DNA from: KBS50 sp042666615
GTDB taxonomy: Bacteria > Actinomycetota > Actinomycetes > Mycobacteriales > Micromonosporaceae
Length of the DNA: 64,000 bases
Reading direction: 5' to 3'
Assembly: GCF_042666615.1 (NCBI RefSeq)
Contig: NZ_JBHTDD010000001.1
Span: forward strand, 620,001 to 684,000
Position numbers and translations under genes: made by a program
Part shown: positions 1 to 8,820 of the stretch, in pieces
How positions within the stretch are numbered: position 1 is the first letter of the stretch
Layout of the letters: every line of letters begins with the position of its first letter
The notes under the pieces: model-generated
Seen by the model: the letters and a program-made list of their open reading frames with translations, nothing else
Told to the model about the DNA's origin: nothing
Databases searched by the model: none

Positions 1-28
1 GTTCGTCGATGAACTGGGAGGCAAGATC

Positions 29-601
29 ATGAACAACAGGTGGCGTACCGTCGACATCGTCGTCGCGGCCGTGCTCGGCGTCGGTTTCGGCGTCGTCTTC
101 TGGGCCTGGGGCCTGCTCTGGAACGGACCGGCGGACGCCATCCCGCTGCCCTTCCGGGCGGTCCTCTACGGAATGTGGCTGGTTCCGGCGGTGGTCGGCG
201 CCCTGGTCATCCGCAAGCCGGGCGCGGCGTTCTTCACCCTCACCGTCGCCGCCCTGGTGTCGGTCGCGCTCGGCTCGTCCTGGGGCTGGACCCTGGTGCT
301 CCAGGGACCGCTGGAGGCGGCCGCCGCCGAACTCGTTTTCGCGATCTTCGGCTACCGGGTGTACCGGCTGCCGGTGGGGCTACTCGCCGCCGCGATGGCC
401 GGGCTGGCGGCCGGCGTATACGACGCCATCGTCTGGTACAAGGAGTTCTCCTGGCTCGCCATCCGGCTGCCGTTCATCGCGATCACCGTGGCCAGCTCCG
501 TGGTCATCGCCGGGTTCGGCGGGTACGCCCTGACCCGGGCGCTGGCCAACACCGGGGCGCTGGACCGCTTCCCGGCCGGCCGGGAGCGGGCCGCGGTCTG
601 A
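29..601 (+). CDS. ykoE: YkoE-type ECF transporter S component (thiamine/HMP uptake)
   Basis: A 190-residue, very hydrophobic protein with about five or six membrane segments, fitting the YkoE family of substrate-binding (S) components of energy-coupling-factor importers. In that family the S component captures a thiamine precursor (HMP) or thiamine and docks on the ATPase/T-component module. The next two genes supply that module, which supports the call more than any single motif does. The ATG at 29 follows a GGGAGG ribosome-binding site at 17-22. The promoter and any TPP riboswitch would lie left of the window. The substrate is inferred from family and operon structure. Confidence 0.85.
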   Translation: MNNRWRTVDIVVAAVLGVGFGVVFWAWGLLWNGPADAIPLPFRAVLYGMWLVPAVVGALVIRKPGAAFFTLTVAALVSVALGSSWGWTLVLQGPLEAAAAELVFAIFGYRVYRLPVGLLAAAMAGLAAGVYDAIVWYKEFSWLAIRLPFIAITVASSVVIAGFGGYALTRALANTGALDRFPAGRERAAV

Positions 602-635
602 CCAGCCCGCCGACCCGACGAACCCACCCGACTCG

Positions 636-2192
636 ATGAGCCTGGTCGAACTGCGCGGCTTCGGCTGGCGGCACGCCGGCCGGAGGGCCTGGGCGATCCG
701 CGACGTCGACCTGCGCGTCGAGGCCGGCGAGCGGGTGCTGCTGCTCGGCCCGTCCGGCGCCGGCAAGAGCACCCTGCTCGCCGCGCTGGCCGGCCTGCTC
801 GCCGACGACTCGGGCGAGCACGAGGGCGAGGTCCTGATCGACGGCCGCCGGGCGAACACCCGGCGGGACCGGGTCGGCATCGTGTTCCAGGACCCGGAAA
901 CCCAACTGGTGATGGCCCGGGCCGGCGACGATGTGGCGTTCGGGCTGGAGAACCGGGGCGTACCGGCCGGCGAGATCTGGCCCCGCGTGGACCGGACGCT
1001 GCGCCGGGTCGGCTTCCGGTATGACCGATGGCGACCCACGTCGGCGCTCTCCGGCGGGGAACAGCAGCGACTCGCCCTGGCCGGTGCGTTGGCCATGCGA
1101 CCGGGACTGCTACTGCTCGACGAGCCGACCGCCAACCTCGACCCGGCCGGCGGAGCGTTGGTCCGGGACGCGGTGGCGGCGGCGCTCGACCCGACGACCA
1201 CGCTGATCCTCGTGGAACACCGGGTCGCCGAGGCGCTGCCACTCGTGGACCGGGTGGTCGTGCTGGCCGCCGGGGGCGGCATCCGGGCCGACGGGCCGCC
1301 GGCGAAGGTCTTCGACCGGTACGGCGACGAACTCGCGGCCGACGGGGTCTGGGTGCCGGGCCGCCCGCTGCCGGTCCGCCGGGCTCGCGCGGGCACCGGC
1401 GAGGTGTTGCTCACCGCCGACCGGCTTGGCCTCTCGCCCCGGCTGACGCCGACAGATCTGACGGTACGCGCGGGCGAGGCGCTCGCCGTCGCGGGACCGA
1501 ACGGCTCCGGCAAGTCCACGCTGGCGCTGCTGCTCGGCGGCCTCCTCGCCCCGGGCACCGGTCGGGTGACCGCCAGCGCGGAGCTGGCCGGTCGGGACTC
1601 ACAAACCGCACCGCACCGGTGGCGAGCCCCGGCGCTCACCCGGCGGATCGGCTCCGTCTTCCAGGATCCCGAGCACCAGTTCGTCACCGGCCGGGTCGAC
1701 GACGAGCTGGCCCTCGGGCCGCGTCGGGCCGGGCAGCCCGAGGCCGCGGTCCGCGCCACGGTGGATGACCTGCTCACCCGGCTGCGGCTGGACCGGTTGG
1801 CCGGCGCCAACCCGTACACCCTGTCGGGCGGCGAGGCGCGGCGGCTGAGTGTGGCGACGGCCCTGGCCACCGCGCCCCGGCTGCTGATCTGCGACGAACC
1901 CACGTTCGGCCAGGACCGGCGGACCTGGGCCGAGTTGGTCGACCTGTTCGCCGGCCTGCGCGACGCCGGCCACGGCATCGTCACCGTGACCCACGACGTC
2001 GACTTCGTCACCGCGCTGGCCGACCGGAGGTTCGACCTCGGCGGATCGGAAACGCCCCCGGCCGGCCCTGGCGATGGGCCGGGCCCAGGCGACGGCGGCG
2101 GACCATGCCGGGGCGACGGTGGCGGGCCGGACCGGGGCGACGGTGCGGTCAACGGCGGCGGTGCGAGCCGCGCCGTGGAGGCCCGCCGATGA
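636..2192 (+). CDS. ykoD: ECF transporter duplicated ATPase (YkoD-like)
   Basis: A 518-residue protein with two complete ABC ATPase domains in tandem, acting at the inner face of the membrane to energise the ECF importer. Domain 1 shows Walker A GPSGAGKST (residues 38-46), signature LSGGEQQ and Walker B LLLLDEPTANLD. Domain 2 has Walker A GPNGSGKST, signature LSGGEARR and Walker B LLICDEPTFGQD. Fusion of the two EcfA halves is the usual YkoD arrangement. The C-terminal tail of about 50 residues is a Gly/Asp/Pro-rich low-complexity linker. It lies 34 bp after ykoE and overlaps ykoC by ATGA, so the three genes are almost certainly one operon. Confidence 0.9.
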   Translation: MSLVELRGFGWRHAGRRAWAIRDVDLRVEAGERVLLLGPSGAGKSTLLAALAGLLADDSGEHEGEVLIDGRRANTRRDRVGIVFQDPETQLVMARAGDDVAFGLENRGVPAGEIWPRVDRTLRRVGFRYDRWRPTSALSGGEQQRLALAGALAMRPGLLLLDEPTANLDPAGGALVRDAVAAALDPTTTLILVEHRVAEALPLVDRVVVLAAGGGIRADGPPAKVFDRYGDELAADGVWVPGRPLPVRRARAGTGEVLLTADRLGLSPRLTPTDLTVRAGEALAVAGPNGSGKSTLALLLGGLLAPGTGRVTASAELAGRDSQTAPHRWRAPALTRRIGSVFQDPEHQFVTGRVDDELALGPRRAGQPEAAVRATVDDLLTRLRLDRLAGANPYTLSGGEARRLSVATALATAPRLLICDEPTFGQDRRTWAELVDLFAGLRDAGHGIVTVTHDVDFVTALADRRFDLGGSETPPAGPGDGPGPGDGGGPCRGDGGGPDRGDGAVNGGGASRAVEARR

Positions 2193-2992
2193 CGATGCCG
2201 ACGATCGGGACCACCGCGTCCACCGCGCCGCTGGCCCGCCGCAACCCAGTGGCCAAGCTGGCCGCCGCGCTGCTCTTCACCGTCGCGCTGCTCGCCACCC
2301 TCGACCCAATCACCCCGGCCATCGCCATCGTGATCGAACTCGCCGTCCTGCCGCTGTTCGGGGTGCGGTACGCCGAGTTGGTCCGGCGCGCCTGGCCGTT
2401 GCTGGTCAGCGCGCTCGGTATCGCCGTAACGCTTGTGTTGTTCGCCGCCGAACGGTCCGGAACGATGCTGTTGGACTGGGGGCCGGTGGCGGTGACGACC
2501 GGCGTGCTGTCCACGGCGCTGGCGCTCTCGCTGCGGCTGATCGCCGTGGCCCTGCCGGGCGTGCTGGTCTTCGCGAGCACCGATCCGACCGACCTCGCCG
2601 ATGCGTTGATCCAGAACGCCAAGGCACCGCCGCGATTCGCGATCGGCACCCTCGCGGCATTCCGGCTGGTGCCGTTGCTCGGCCAGGAGTGGCAGATGAT
2701 CAGCATGGCCCGCCGCGCGCGGGGGGTGGACTCCGGTCGCAACCCGCTGGCGGCGGTAAGGGTGTTCGGCTCCACCGCCTTCGGGCTGCTGGTCGGCGCT
2801 ATCCGGCGGGGTACCCGGTTGGCCACCGCGATGGACGCCCGCGGCTTCGACGCCGGCACGCCGCGCAGCAACGCCCGGAGGCAGCACTTCGGTTTCGCTG
2901 ACGGGTTGCTCGTCGTGGGGGCGGTGCTGCTGGCGGGCGGAGCACTCGTGGTCAGCGTGCTGCTGGGCACGTTCCGGCCGCTGCTCGGCTGA
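2189..2992 (+). CDS. ykoC: ECF transporter T component (YkoC-like transmembrane protein)
   Basis: A 267-residue membrane protein of the EcfT/CbiQ family, the scaffold that couples ATP hydrolysis in the YkoD-like ATPase to reorientation of the S component. It has several hydrophobic segments and, at about residue 175, the cytoplasmic coupling-helix pattern of the family (MARRARGVD), with a second Ala-Arg-Gly type helix near MDARGFD. The ATG at 2189 is chosen because it overlaps the ykoD stop (ATGA) and the extra 28 codons upstream in frame are an Arg/Gly-rich shadow of the ykoD tail. It is the last gene of the ykoEDC operon. Confidence 0.88.
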   Translation: MTMPTIGTTASTAPLARRNPVAKLAAALLFTVALLATLDPITPAIAIVIELAVLPLFGVRYAELVRRAWPLLVSALGIAVTLVLFAAERSGTMLLDWGPVAVTTGVLSTALALSLRLIAVALPGVLVFASTDPTDLADALIQNAKAPPRFAIGTLAAFRLVPLLGQEWQMISMARRARGVDSGRNPLAAVRVFGSTAFGLLVGAIRRGTRLATAMDARGFDAGTPRSNARRQHFGFADGLLVVGAVLLAGGALVVSVLLGTFRPLLG

Positions 2993-3068
2993 ACCTCGCG
3001 TATCCGGCTGGCGCTCCGCTGCGACACCGTGCCGCCGGATGCGGGCCACCGGTCGGTTGCGGCATGGC

Positions 3069-3275
3069 TCAACTCGCCCGCGGGCTCCAGGACAGGCTCG
3101 GCTCGCCGCCGGCCAACTCGGCGATCTCGCCGGCCGGTGACTGGGCCACGTGCCACAGGTCGTTACAGTGCCGCTCGGCGATTTCGGCACAGATCTCCGC
3201 CGCCCGGCGGCGCTGCGGGTCGTTGAGATCGGCGGCGCCCAGCGCCACCACCATCTTGTCGCGGAGTTCCCGCAT
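3069..3275 (-). CDS. Small hypothetical protein
   Basis: I do not recognise this 68-residue reading frame. The sequence looks protein-like: an amphipathic N-terminal half rich in charged residues (MRELRDKM...RRRAAEICAEIAERHC), two cysteines and no membrane segment. The start is taken at the ATG at 3275; a GTG two codons upstream is possible. It lies alone between ykoC, which converges on it, and another small leftward gene. No catalytic or binding motif is visible, and it could be a chance frame in GC-rich DNA. Confidence 0.45.
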   Translation of the reverse strand: MRELRDKMVVALGAADLNDPQRRRAAEICAEIAERHCNDLWHVAQSPAGEIAELAGGEPSLSWSPRAS

Positions 3276-3356
3276 GCCCACCCCCGTGTGGCGTCCGGTC
3301 CTCCCCCGATCCTAGGGACGCCGCGGCGATCACCGGCCGGTCCGGGAGACCGCCCC

Positions 3357-3400
3357 GGAAAGTCCGCGTCCGACCGGATACCGACCAGACGCGGACTTCC
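3357..3400 (-). terminator. Stem-loop after small leftward gene
   Basis: Inverted repeat: GGAAAGTCCGCGTC (3357-3370) pairs with GACGCGGACTTCC (3388-3400), with one bulged A and a 17-nt loop. It lies just beyond the stop of the leftward gene at 3421-3660. No T-run follows, as is common in this GC range. Confidence 0.5.
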
Positions 3401-3420
3401 GACCGTTGGTGACGGTCCGA

Positions 3421-3660
3421 TCAGCTACGCCGGAAGGCGTACCGCCGTCCGGGCGCGGCAGGCCGGCCGCGACCGACCCCACCGCCGCGGCCACCCCGCA
3501 CTCCCGGACCGTTCCGGGGCGCCAGGGCCGGGGCCCGGTCGGTCGGTGGCTCCAGCGACGGTGTGGCGAACGCCGGCAGATCGACATCGGGTAGTTCGAT
3601 CTTCTCGCGGTCAAGGTGCACGGCGGGGCCGTCGGAACGGGAAGTCTTGTCGGCAGGCAT
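3421..3660 (-). CDS. Small hypothetical protein with Gly/Arg-rich tail
   Basis: A 79-residue protein with no family I recognise. The first half is acidic and polar and contains an ELPDVDLP stretch. The second half is proline-rich and ends in an RGG-like run (residues about 52-64) followed by RRYAFRRS. The ATG at 3660 is chosen because GAGGAG lies 7-12 nt upstream; the reading frame extends further but with shadow-like composition. Gly/Arg-rich tails often bind nucleic acid, but that is only a suggestion. The 248 bp between this gene and the end of uppS (3661-3908) shows no gene and presumably holds the promoter. Confidence 0.55.
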   Translation of the reverse strand: MPADKTSRSDGPAVHLDREKIELPDVDLPAFATPSLEPPTDRAPALAPRNGPGVRGGRGGGVGRGRPAAPGRRYAFRRS

Positions 3661-3908
3661 CTGCGTCTCCTCGCGGGTGGGCCGCGCCCGCGACCGGGTC
3701 GCGGCAGGCTGAAGAGGGACCACCCGGACGTCTGTCGACGAACGAAAGCGAGACATGTGGACGCCCGGGTCATCGGTCCGCGTGGTGGTGCGTCGGGTCG
3801 AGAGACCCGGGCCAGGCGGACCGGACAGGAGAAGAGGGCATCAGTACCGCATGCGGATCATGTTAGCCGGCCGGCCGGCCGACCGCACCGACTTTTTCGC
3901 GGGATCAA

Positions 3909-4712
3909 TCAGACCGGCGCAACGGGGTTCGGCAGCGCACCGCCGAACCGCCGGTCCCGTTGGGCGTACAGCTCGCAGGCGTACCAGAGGTGCCGCCGGT
4001 CGAAGTCCGGCCAGAGCGTGTCCAGGACGACCAGTTCGGCGTACGCGGACTGCCAGAGCAGGAAGTTGGAGAGCCGCTGCTCCCCGGAGGGTCGAAGGAA
4101 GAGATCGACCTCGGGGACCTCGGGGTGGTAGAGGTAGCGGGCGATGGTCTTTTCGTTGATCTTGTCAGGATGGATCTTGCCGGCCGCCGCGTCCCGAGCG
4201 ATCGCCGCGGCGGCGTCGGCGATCTCCGCCTGTCCCCCGTAGTTGACGCAGAACTGGAGGGTGAGCGTCGAGTTCCGCCGGGACATCTCCTCGGCCGTCT
4301 GCAACTCGGAGATCACGCTCTTCCACAGCCGGCCGGCCCGACCAGACCAGACCACCCGCACGCCGAGGTCCACGAGCTGGTCACGACGGCGCCGGATGAC
4401 GTCCCGGTTGAAGCCCATCAGGAACCGCACCTCGTCCGGCGAACGCCGCCAGTTCTCGGTGGAGAAGGCGTACGCCGACAGGTACGGGATGCCCAGCTCG
4501 ATGGCTCCCTCGATGGTGTCGAAGAGGGAGAACTCACCCTGCTCGTGCCCCTTGGTGCGGGGCAGTCCGCGGTCCTTGGCCCACCGGCCGTTGCCGTCCA
4601 TCACGATGGCGACGTGCCGGGGCAGCGCCTCGGTCGGCAGTGCCGGCGGGCGGGCACCGGACGGGTGGGGGGTCGGCTGTGCCGGCTGACGCCGCGTCCT
4701 CGATCGGATCAC
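3909..4712 (-). CDS. uppS: Isoprenyl transferase (undecaprenyl/decaprenyl diphosphate synthase)
   Basis: A 267-residue cis-prenyltransferase that condenses isopentenyl diphosphate onto an allylic diphosphate to make the polyprenyl carrier lipid used in cell-wall synthesis. The family signatures are present: HVAIVMDGNGRWA (residues about 33-45, with the Mg2+-binding Asp), the SAYAFSTENWRR stretch, and the C-terminal DLFLRPSGEQRLSNFLLWQ region with its diphosphate-binding Arg/Ser. An N-terminal extension of about 30 residues is Pro/Arg-rich. The start overlaps the recO stop by ATGA, so recO and uppS are coupled. The recO-uppS pair downstream of era is conserved in actinobacteria. Confidence 0.95.
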   Translation of the reverse strand: MIRSRTRRQPAQPTPHPSGARPPALPTEALPRHVAIVMDGNGRWAKDRGLPRTKGHEQGEFSLFDTIEGAIELGIPYLSAYAFSTENWRRSPDEVRFLMGFNRDVIRRRRDQLVDLGVRVVWSGRAGRLWKSVISELQTAEEMSRRNSTLTLQFCVNYGGQAEIADAAAAIARDAAAGKIHPDKINEKTIARYLYHPEVPEVDLFLRPSGEQRLSNFLLWQSAYAELVVLDTLWPDFDRRHLWYACELYAQRDRRFGGALPNPVAPV

Positions 4713-5572
4713 CCTGTCGTCCCCTTCGTCGTCGGTCCGCCCGCACGTCCCGGATCACCCCGTCCAGGATCGGCCCCCGACCGGCCGCGTCCCGGGTCAC
4801 CGGTGGGGCCACCCCGGTCCACCAGCGGCAGCGAGCGTAACCCGCGCTCCAGGTGCCACTGCAGGTGCGCCGCTACCAGACCGCTGCACTCCCGGCGTAC
4901 CCCGGCCTCGGCGGCGTCCGCCACCCGCCAGTCGCCGGAGGTGAGCGCGGACATCAGGTCGATGGTGGCGGGGGCCGGATGGGCCGCACCGGGCGGCCGG
5001 CAGTCCGGACACACCGAGCCACCGGCCGGGACGGAGAACGCGCCGTGCCGACCCGGCGTACCGCACACCGCGCAGGCCACCAGGGCCGGCGACCAGCCGG
5101 CCAGCGCCATCCCGCGCAACAGGTACGCGTCGAGGACCAGCGTGCTGGCGTGACCGCCCTCGGCCAGCGACCGCAGCGCACCGAGGGTGAGCAGGAACAA
5201 CCGCAACGCCGGCTCCCGCTCCACCGGGGTCAGTCGTTCCGCGGTCTCGGCGATCGCGCTGGCCGCGGTGTACCGCGGATAGTCGTCCAGGAACCGCTTG
5301 CCATACAGGTCGATGCCCTCTACCTGGCTCACGGTGTGCAACGAGCTGCCGATGTTGCCCTCCGGATCACCGGCCAGTTGGAGATCCACATGTCCGAACG
5401 GCTCCAGCCGGGCGCCGAACTTCGACATGGTCCGGCGTACCCCGCGGGCGACGGCCCGCAGTCGGCCGTGCCGGCGGGTCAGCAGGGTGATGATCCGGTC
5501 GGATTCCCCGAGCTTCTGCACGCGCAGCACCACCGCGTCGTCGCGGTAGAGCTGGCGGCGGTATCCGGGCAC
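4709..5572 (-). CDS. recO: DNA repair protein RecO
   Basis: A 287-residue RecO, which helps load RecA on SSB-coated single-stranded DNA in the RecFOR gap-repair pathway. The N-terminal OB-fold is clear (YRRQLYRDDAVVLR, then ESDRIITLLTRRHGR). The middle is helical, and a zinc-binding site is formed by CAVC (about residue 167) and CPDC (about residue 190). The C-terminal 35 residues are a Gly/Asp/Arg-rich low-complexity tail, longer than in many homologues. It overlaps uppS by 4 bp. Start at ATG 5572. Confidence 0.95.
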   Translation of the reverse strand: MPGYRRQLYRDDAVVLRVQKLGESDRIITLLTRRHGRLRAVARGVRRTMSKFGARLEPFGHVDLQLAGDPEGNIGSSLHTVSQVEGIDLYGKRFLDDYPRYTAASAIAETAERLTPVEREPALRLFLLTLGALRSLAEGGHASTLVLDAYLLRGMALAGWSPALVACAVCGTPGRHGAFSVPAGGSVCPDCRPPGAAHPAPATIDLMSALTSGDWRVADAAEAGVRRECSGLVAAHLQWHLERGLRSLPLVDRGGPTGDPGRGRSGADPGRGDPGRAGGPTTKGTTG

Positions 5573-5686
5573 GCTCTCATTGTCCCCTCACCGCTCCTCG
5601 GGGTCCGTCGTCAGGGTCCCGTTCGGGGATGAGCCCTGGATAACCCGGATGCCCCCCGGGCGCACCGGCCCGTAACGTCACCCGAC

Positions 5687-6475
5687 ATGAGCACACCACG
5701 GTTGGCGACCGCCGGCTCGGCAGCGCTCGCCCTGATCGCCCTGGCCGGCTGCGCCCAGTTGTCGGAGAAGCGCCTCGAGTTCAGCCGGACGGAACAGAGC
5801 AGGGTGGACACCGTTGTCATCGAACCCGGTGCCGGTGACGTGGTTATCCGCACCGGCCAGGTCACCGAGGTGGCGATCAAGCGAGTGGTCCGGTACCACG
5901 GCGAGGCGCCGCCCGGCACCACCTACCGCGTCGACGGCCCGACCCTGGTGCTGGACACCGACTGCGGCCGACGGTGCGTCGTGTCGTACGACGTCACGCT
6001 TCCCACTGGCGTGCCGGTGCGGGGCGAGAACGGCTCCGGAGACATGGAACTGAGCCGGATGCGAGAGGTGGACGTCAAGCTGGGCTCTGGCGACCTCACC
6101 ATCACCGATGTCGCGGGACCCGTCCGTGGCGAGGTCGGCTCCGGCAGCATCACCGTCACCGGAGGCGAGGGCGAGGTACGACTGACCGCCGGCTCGGGCG
6201 ACATCAGCGGTCGCGGCCTCGGCGCCGGCGCCGTCCACGCGGAAACCGGGTCCGGAGACATCAACCTGGACCTCGACACGGCCAGTTCGGTGACAGCCAA
6301 CGCGGACTCCGGCTCCGTGGAACTCGCTGTCGCGACCGGCCGGTACCAGGTAGCGGTGTCGACCGGCTCCGGGTCACGCACCGTTCAGGTTGCCGACGAC
6401 CCCACGGCAAGCCTCCGCCTGGACGTCCGAACGGGCAGCGGTGACGTCACCATCAAGAGCTCCGGGCAGGGCTGA
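5687..6475 (+). CDS. DUF4097-type beta-strand repeat lipoprotein
   Basis: A 262-residue exported lipoprotein: a signal sequence of about 20 residues ends in a lipobox (IALAGC), so Cys-21 should be lipidated and the protein anchored outside the membrane. The rest repeats short beta-strand units with GSGD or GSGS turns at roughly 20-residue spacing, the pattern of the DUF4097 family of predicted beta-helix proteins. The function of the family is unknown. Start at ATG 5687; a TAACGT box lies 8 nt upstream and no clear ribosome-binding site is seen. It converges with the acyltransferase gene, leaving only 5 bp between the stops. Confidence 0.8.
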   Translation: MSTPRLATAGSAALALIALAGCAQLSEKRLEFSRTEQSRVDTVVIEPGAGDVVIRTGQVTEVAIKRVVRYHGEAPPGTTYRVDGPTLVLDTDCGRRCVVSYDVTLPTGVPVRGENGSGDMELSRMREVDVKLGSGDLTITDVAGPVRGEVGSGSITVTGGEGEVRLTAGSGDISGRGLGAGAVHAETGSGDINLDLDTASSVTANADSGSVELAVATGRYQVAVSTGSGSRTVQVADDPTASLRLDVRTGSGDVTIKSSGQG

Positions 6476-6480
6476 TCCGC

Positions 6481-7671
6481 TCAGCGCCGCGACACCCGAG
6501 CGCTGGCCAGGGGCGAGTCGCGGCCGTCGCGCAGCAGGGCTGACAAGTCGGGGGAATCCTCGGCGACGGCGCGGGGTCGCGGAACACCGACGGTTCTCGG
6601 ACCCGGCACTGTCTCGCCACCGGAGCGCACGACCGGCGACCGCGCCCGAGCGGTCCCACCGCCGGGCAGCAGGGCCGGCCGGCGCTGCGCCGCCAGGTCC
6701 TCCACCCAACCGAACAGGAGCACGGCCAGGATGACCAGGGCAACCACGAGGGACAGTTGCCGGATGGCTCCCGGCCAGGTGTTCAGGTCCCAACCGAGCC
6801 GGACGGCCACCATGGCGAGCCCGATCACGATCGGCATGTGCCACAGATAGACGGTGAGCGCCCGGCGGTTCACCACGGTGACGACGCGCCCGAACCAGGC
6901 GGACCGGTCCACCCACGCGGCGCTGGTCGGCGCGAGCCCGAGCGTCAGCAGGATGAAGCCGGCCGACCAGAGCCCGTTGCCGAGCGGGATGTCGTTGAGA
7001 TCGAATCCCCGCGGGCCGGGATGTGTGTAGATCCAGCCGAGACCGCCAGCGGCCAGCGCCAGGGCGACCGGCACCAGCACCCGGCGCGACATCCGGTGCA
7101 GCATCCCGTCGTGATGGGCGAAGCCGAGCAGCCACGCTCCGAAGTAGAGGCCGAACGCCCGCAGGGCCGACGGAGCGCTGGGGTACCCGAACTCGACCAC
7201 CACGAGCAGCACGTACGGCGCCAGCAGCGTCGGCACCGGCCACCGGCGGAACAGCCAGAGGGCCACCGGTGAGGCCAGCACGAACCACAGGTAGTCACGC
7301 AGGTACCAGATAGTGCTGGTGGCCAGCGCGCCCCAGCCGTTCGACGGCGGATCCGCCACCGGGACCAACCACAGCGCGAGCCGCCAGTTCACCGCGAGCC
7401 CGGTGAGGAGCATGGCCGGCACGAGCAACGCGGCGAACATCCAGAGCGACGGCAACAGCCGCCGGAGCCGGCGCTGCATCGCGGTGCCGGCCGCCCGCAC
7501 CGGCTCCGGACCGCACCGGTCGAGTGAGGCCGCCATCAACGACCCGGCCAGCGCGAACATCACCGACATGGCCGGAAAGACGACGGACAGGAACGCCCAC
7601 CCCAAGGTGTGGTAGACGACGACTCGAAGGATGGCCAGAAACCGAAGTAAGTCGATGTACCGGTTGCGCAT
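6481..7671 (-). CDS. Acyltransferase 3 family membrane protein
   Basis: A 396-residue integral membrane protein of the acyltransferase-3 (OafA/OatA-like) family, which O-acylates cell-surface sugars or secreted metabolites. The family's N-terminal signature is present: YIDLLRFLAILRVVVYHTLGW, with the Arg and catalytic His in the first membrane helix, followed by about ten further hydrophobic segments. The C-terminal 75 residues are Arg/Pro-rich and cytoplasmic. The ATG at 7671 starts exactly at the family N-terminus; an upstream extension to 7761 lacks family character. It sits between era and recO and is probably a lineage-specific insertion. The acceptor is unknown. Confidence 0.8.
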   Translation of the reverse strand: MRNRYIDLLRFLAILRVVVYHTLGWAFLSVVFPAMSVMFALAGSLMAASLDRCGPEPVRAAGTAMQRRLRRLLPSLWMFAALLVPAMLLTGLAVNWRLALWLVPVADPPSNGWGALATSTIWYLRDYLWFVLASPVALWLFRRWPVPTLLAPYVLLVVVEFGYPSAPSALRAFGLYFGAWLLGFAHHDGMLHRMSRRVLVPVALALAAGGLGWIYTHPGPRGFDLNDIPLGNGLWSAGFILLTLGLAPTSAAWVDRSAWFGRVVTVVNRRALTVYLWHMPIVIGLAMVAVRLGWDLNTWPGAIRQLSLVVALVILAVLLFGWVEDLAAQRRPALLPGGGTARARSPVVRSGGETVPGPRTVGVPRPRAVAEDSPDLSALLRDGRDSPLASARVSRR

Positions 7672-7836
7672 GACCCTGATCTGTGGTGGAACCTGGCCCC
7701 GGACCCAGGTTGCGGACAACATCGGTCGAGCTTTCCCTACCCGAACCCGACCCTGCCACAAACCCGCCTGAGGATCCGCTCAGCGTGACCTGGTCCACAA
7801 CCCCCGTGCGGGTCCGATCGGTGGTCGGCTGATCGG

Positions 7837-8778
7837 TCAGAAGCCGAGCTTGCGGAGCTGCTTCGGGTCCCGCTGCCAGTCCTTGGCGACCCGGACATGC
7901 AGGTCGAGATAGATCCGGCCGCCCAGCAACTCCTCGATCTGCCGCCGGGCCCGGATGCCGACGTCCTTGAGCCGGCTGGCCCGGGCGCCGATGACGATCG
8001 CCTTCTGGCTGGACCGCTCGACGTAGACATCGGCGTAGATCTTGATGAGGTCACCCTCGGGGATCATCTCCTCGACCACCACGGCGATGGAGTGCGGCAG
8101 CTCGTCCCGTACCCCCTCCAGGGCCGCCTCCCGGATCAGCTCGGCGACCAGCACCTGCTCGGGTTCGTCGGTGAGCATGTCGTCCGGGTAGAGCTGGGGG
8201 GACGGCGGCAGGTGGCCCGTCATCACCTCGACAAGCGTGTCGACCTGGTCCCCGGCGACCGCGCTGACCGGCACCACATCGGCGAAGTCGCCGAGCTGCG
8301 CGACCGCCTGCAACTGCTCCACGAGCCGGGCGCGGCCGACCAGGTCGGTCTTGGTGACCACCGCGACGACGGTCGCCTTGAGGCCGGCGATCTCGGCCGA
8401 GATGAACCGGTCGCCGCGTCCGATCGGCTCGTCGGCCGGGATGCACAGGCCGATCACGTCGACCTCGCTCCAGGTCTGCCGCACCAGGTCGTTCAGCCGC
8501 TCGCCGAGCAGCGTACGCGGGCGGTGCAGACCGGGCGTGTCGACCAGGACGAGCTGGGCGTCCGGCCGGTGCAGAACGGCCCGGATGACGTGCCGGGTGG
8601 TCTGCGGCTTGCTCGACGTGATCGCGATCTTCTGACCGACGATCGCGTTCGTCAGCGTCGACTTGCCGGCGTTGGGCCGCCCGACGAAACAGGCGAACCC
8701 GGCCCGGTACGTCGACTGGTCGCGGGCCTGACGCGCGCGTCCCCCGCCGGTCTGGTGCGCCCGCCGCTCCCCGTTCAC
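7837..8778 (-). CDS. era: GTPase Era
   Basis: A 313-residue Era GTPase, which binds the 3' end of 16S rRNA and assists 30S maturation. G1 GRPNAGKST (about residues 33-41), G2 in the SSKPQTTRH switch, G3 DTPGLH, G4 TKTD, and a C-terminal KH RNA-binding domain (EGDLIKIYADVYVERSSQKAIVIG...) are all present. The GTG start at 8778 follows AGGCGGG. The ybeY-CNNM-deaminase-like-era order matches the mycobacterial cluster. Confidence 0.96.
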   Translation of the reverse strand: MNGERRAHQTGGGRARQARDQSTYRAGFACFVGRPNAGKSTLTNAIVGQKIAITSSKPQTTRHVIRAVLHRPDAQLVLVDTPGLHRPRTLLGERLNDLVRQTWSEVDVIGLCIPADEPIGRGDRFISAEIAGLKATVVAVVTKTDLVGRARLVEQLQAVAQLGDFADVVPVSAVAGDQVDTLVEVMTGHLPPSPQLYPDDMLTDEPEQVLVAELIREAALEGVRDELPHSIAVVVEEMIPEGDLIKIYADVYVERSSQKAIVIGARASRLKDVGIRARRQIEELLGGRIYLDLHVRVAKDWQRDPKQLRKLGF

Positions 8779-8820
8779 CTGTTCCCGCCTCCACCGGCGA
8801 GACCCGCTGGCCTCGCCAAA

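Noticed and set aside
352..3190. Long leftward open frames opposite the ECF operon
   Set aside because: Arg/Pro-rich composition and full overlap with well-supported ykoEDC genes mark them as shadows of GC-rich coding DNA.
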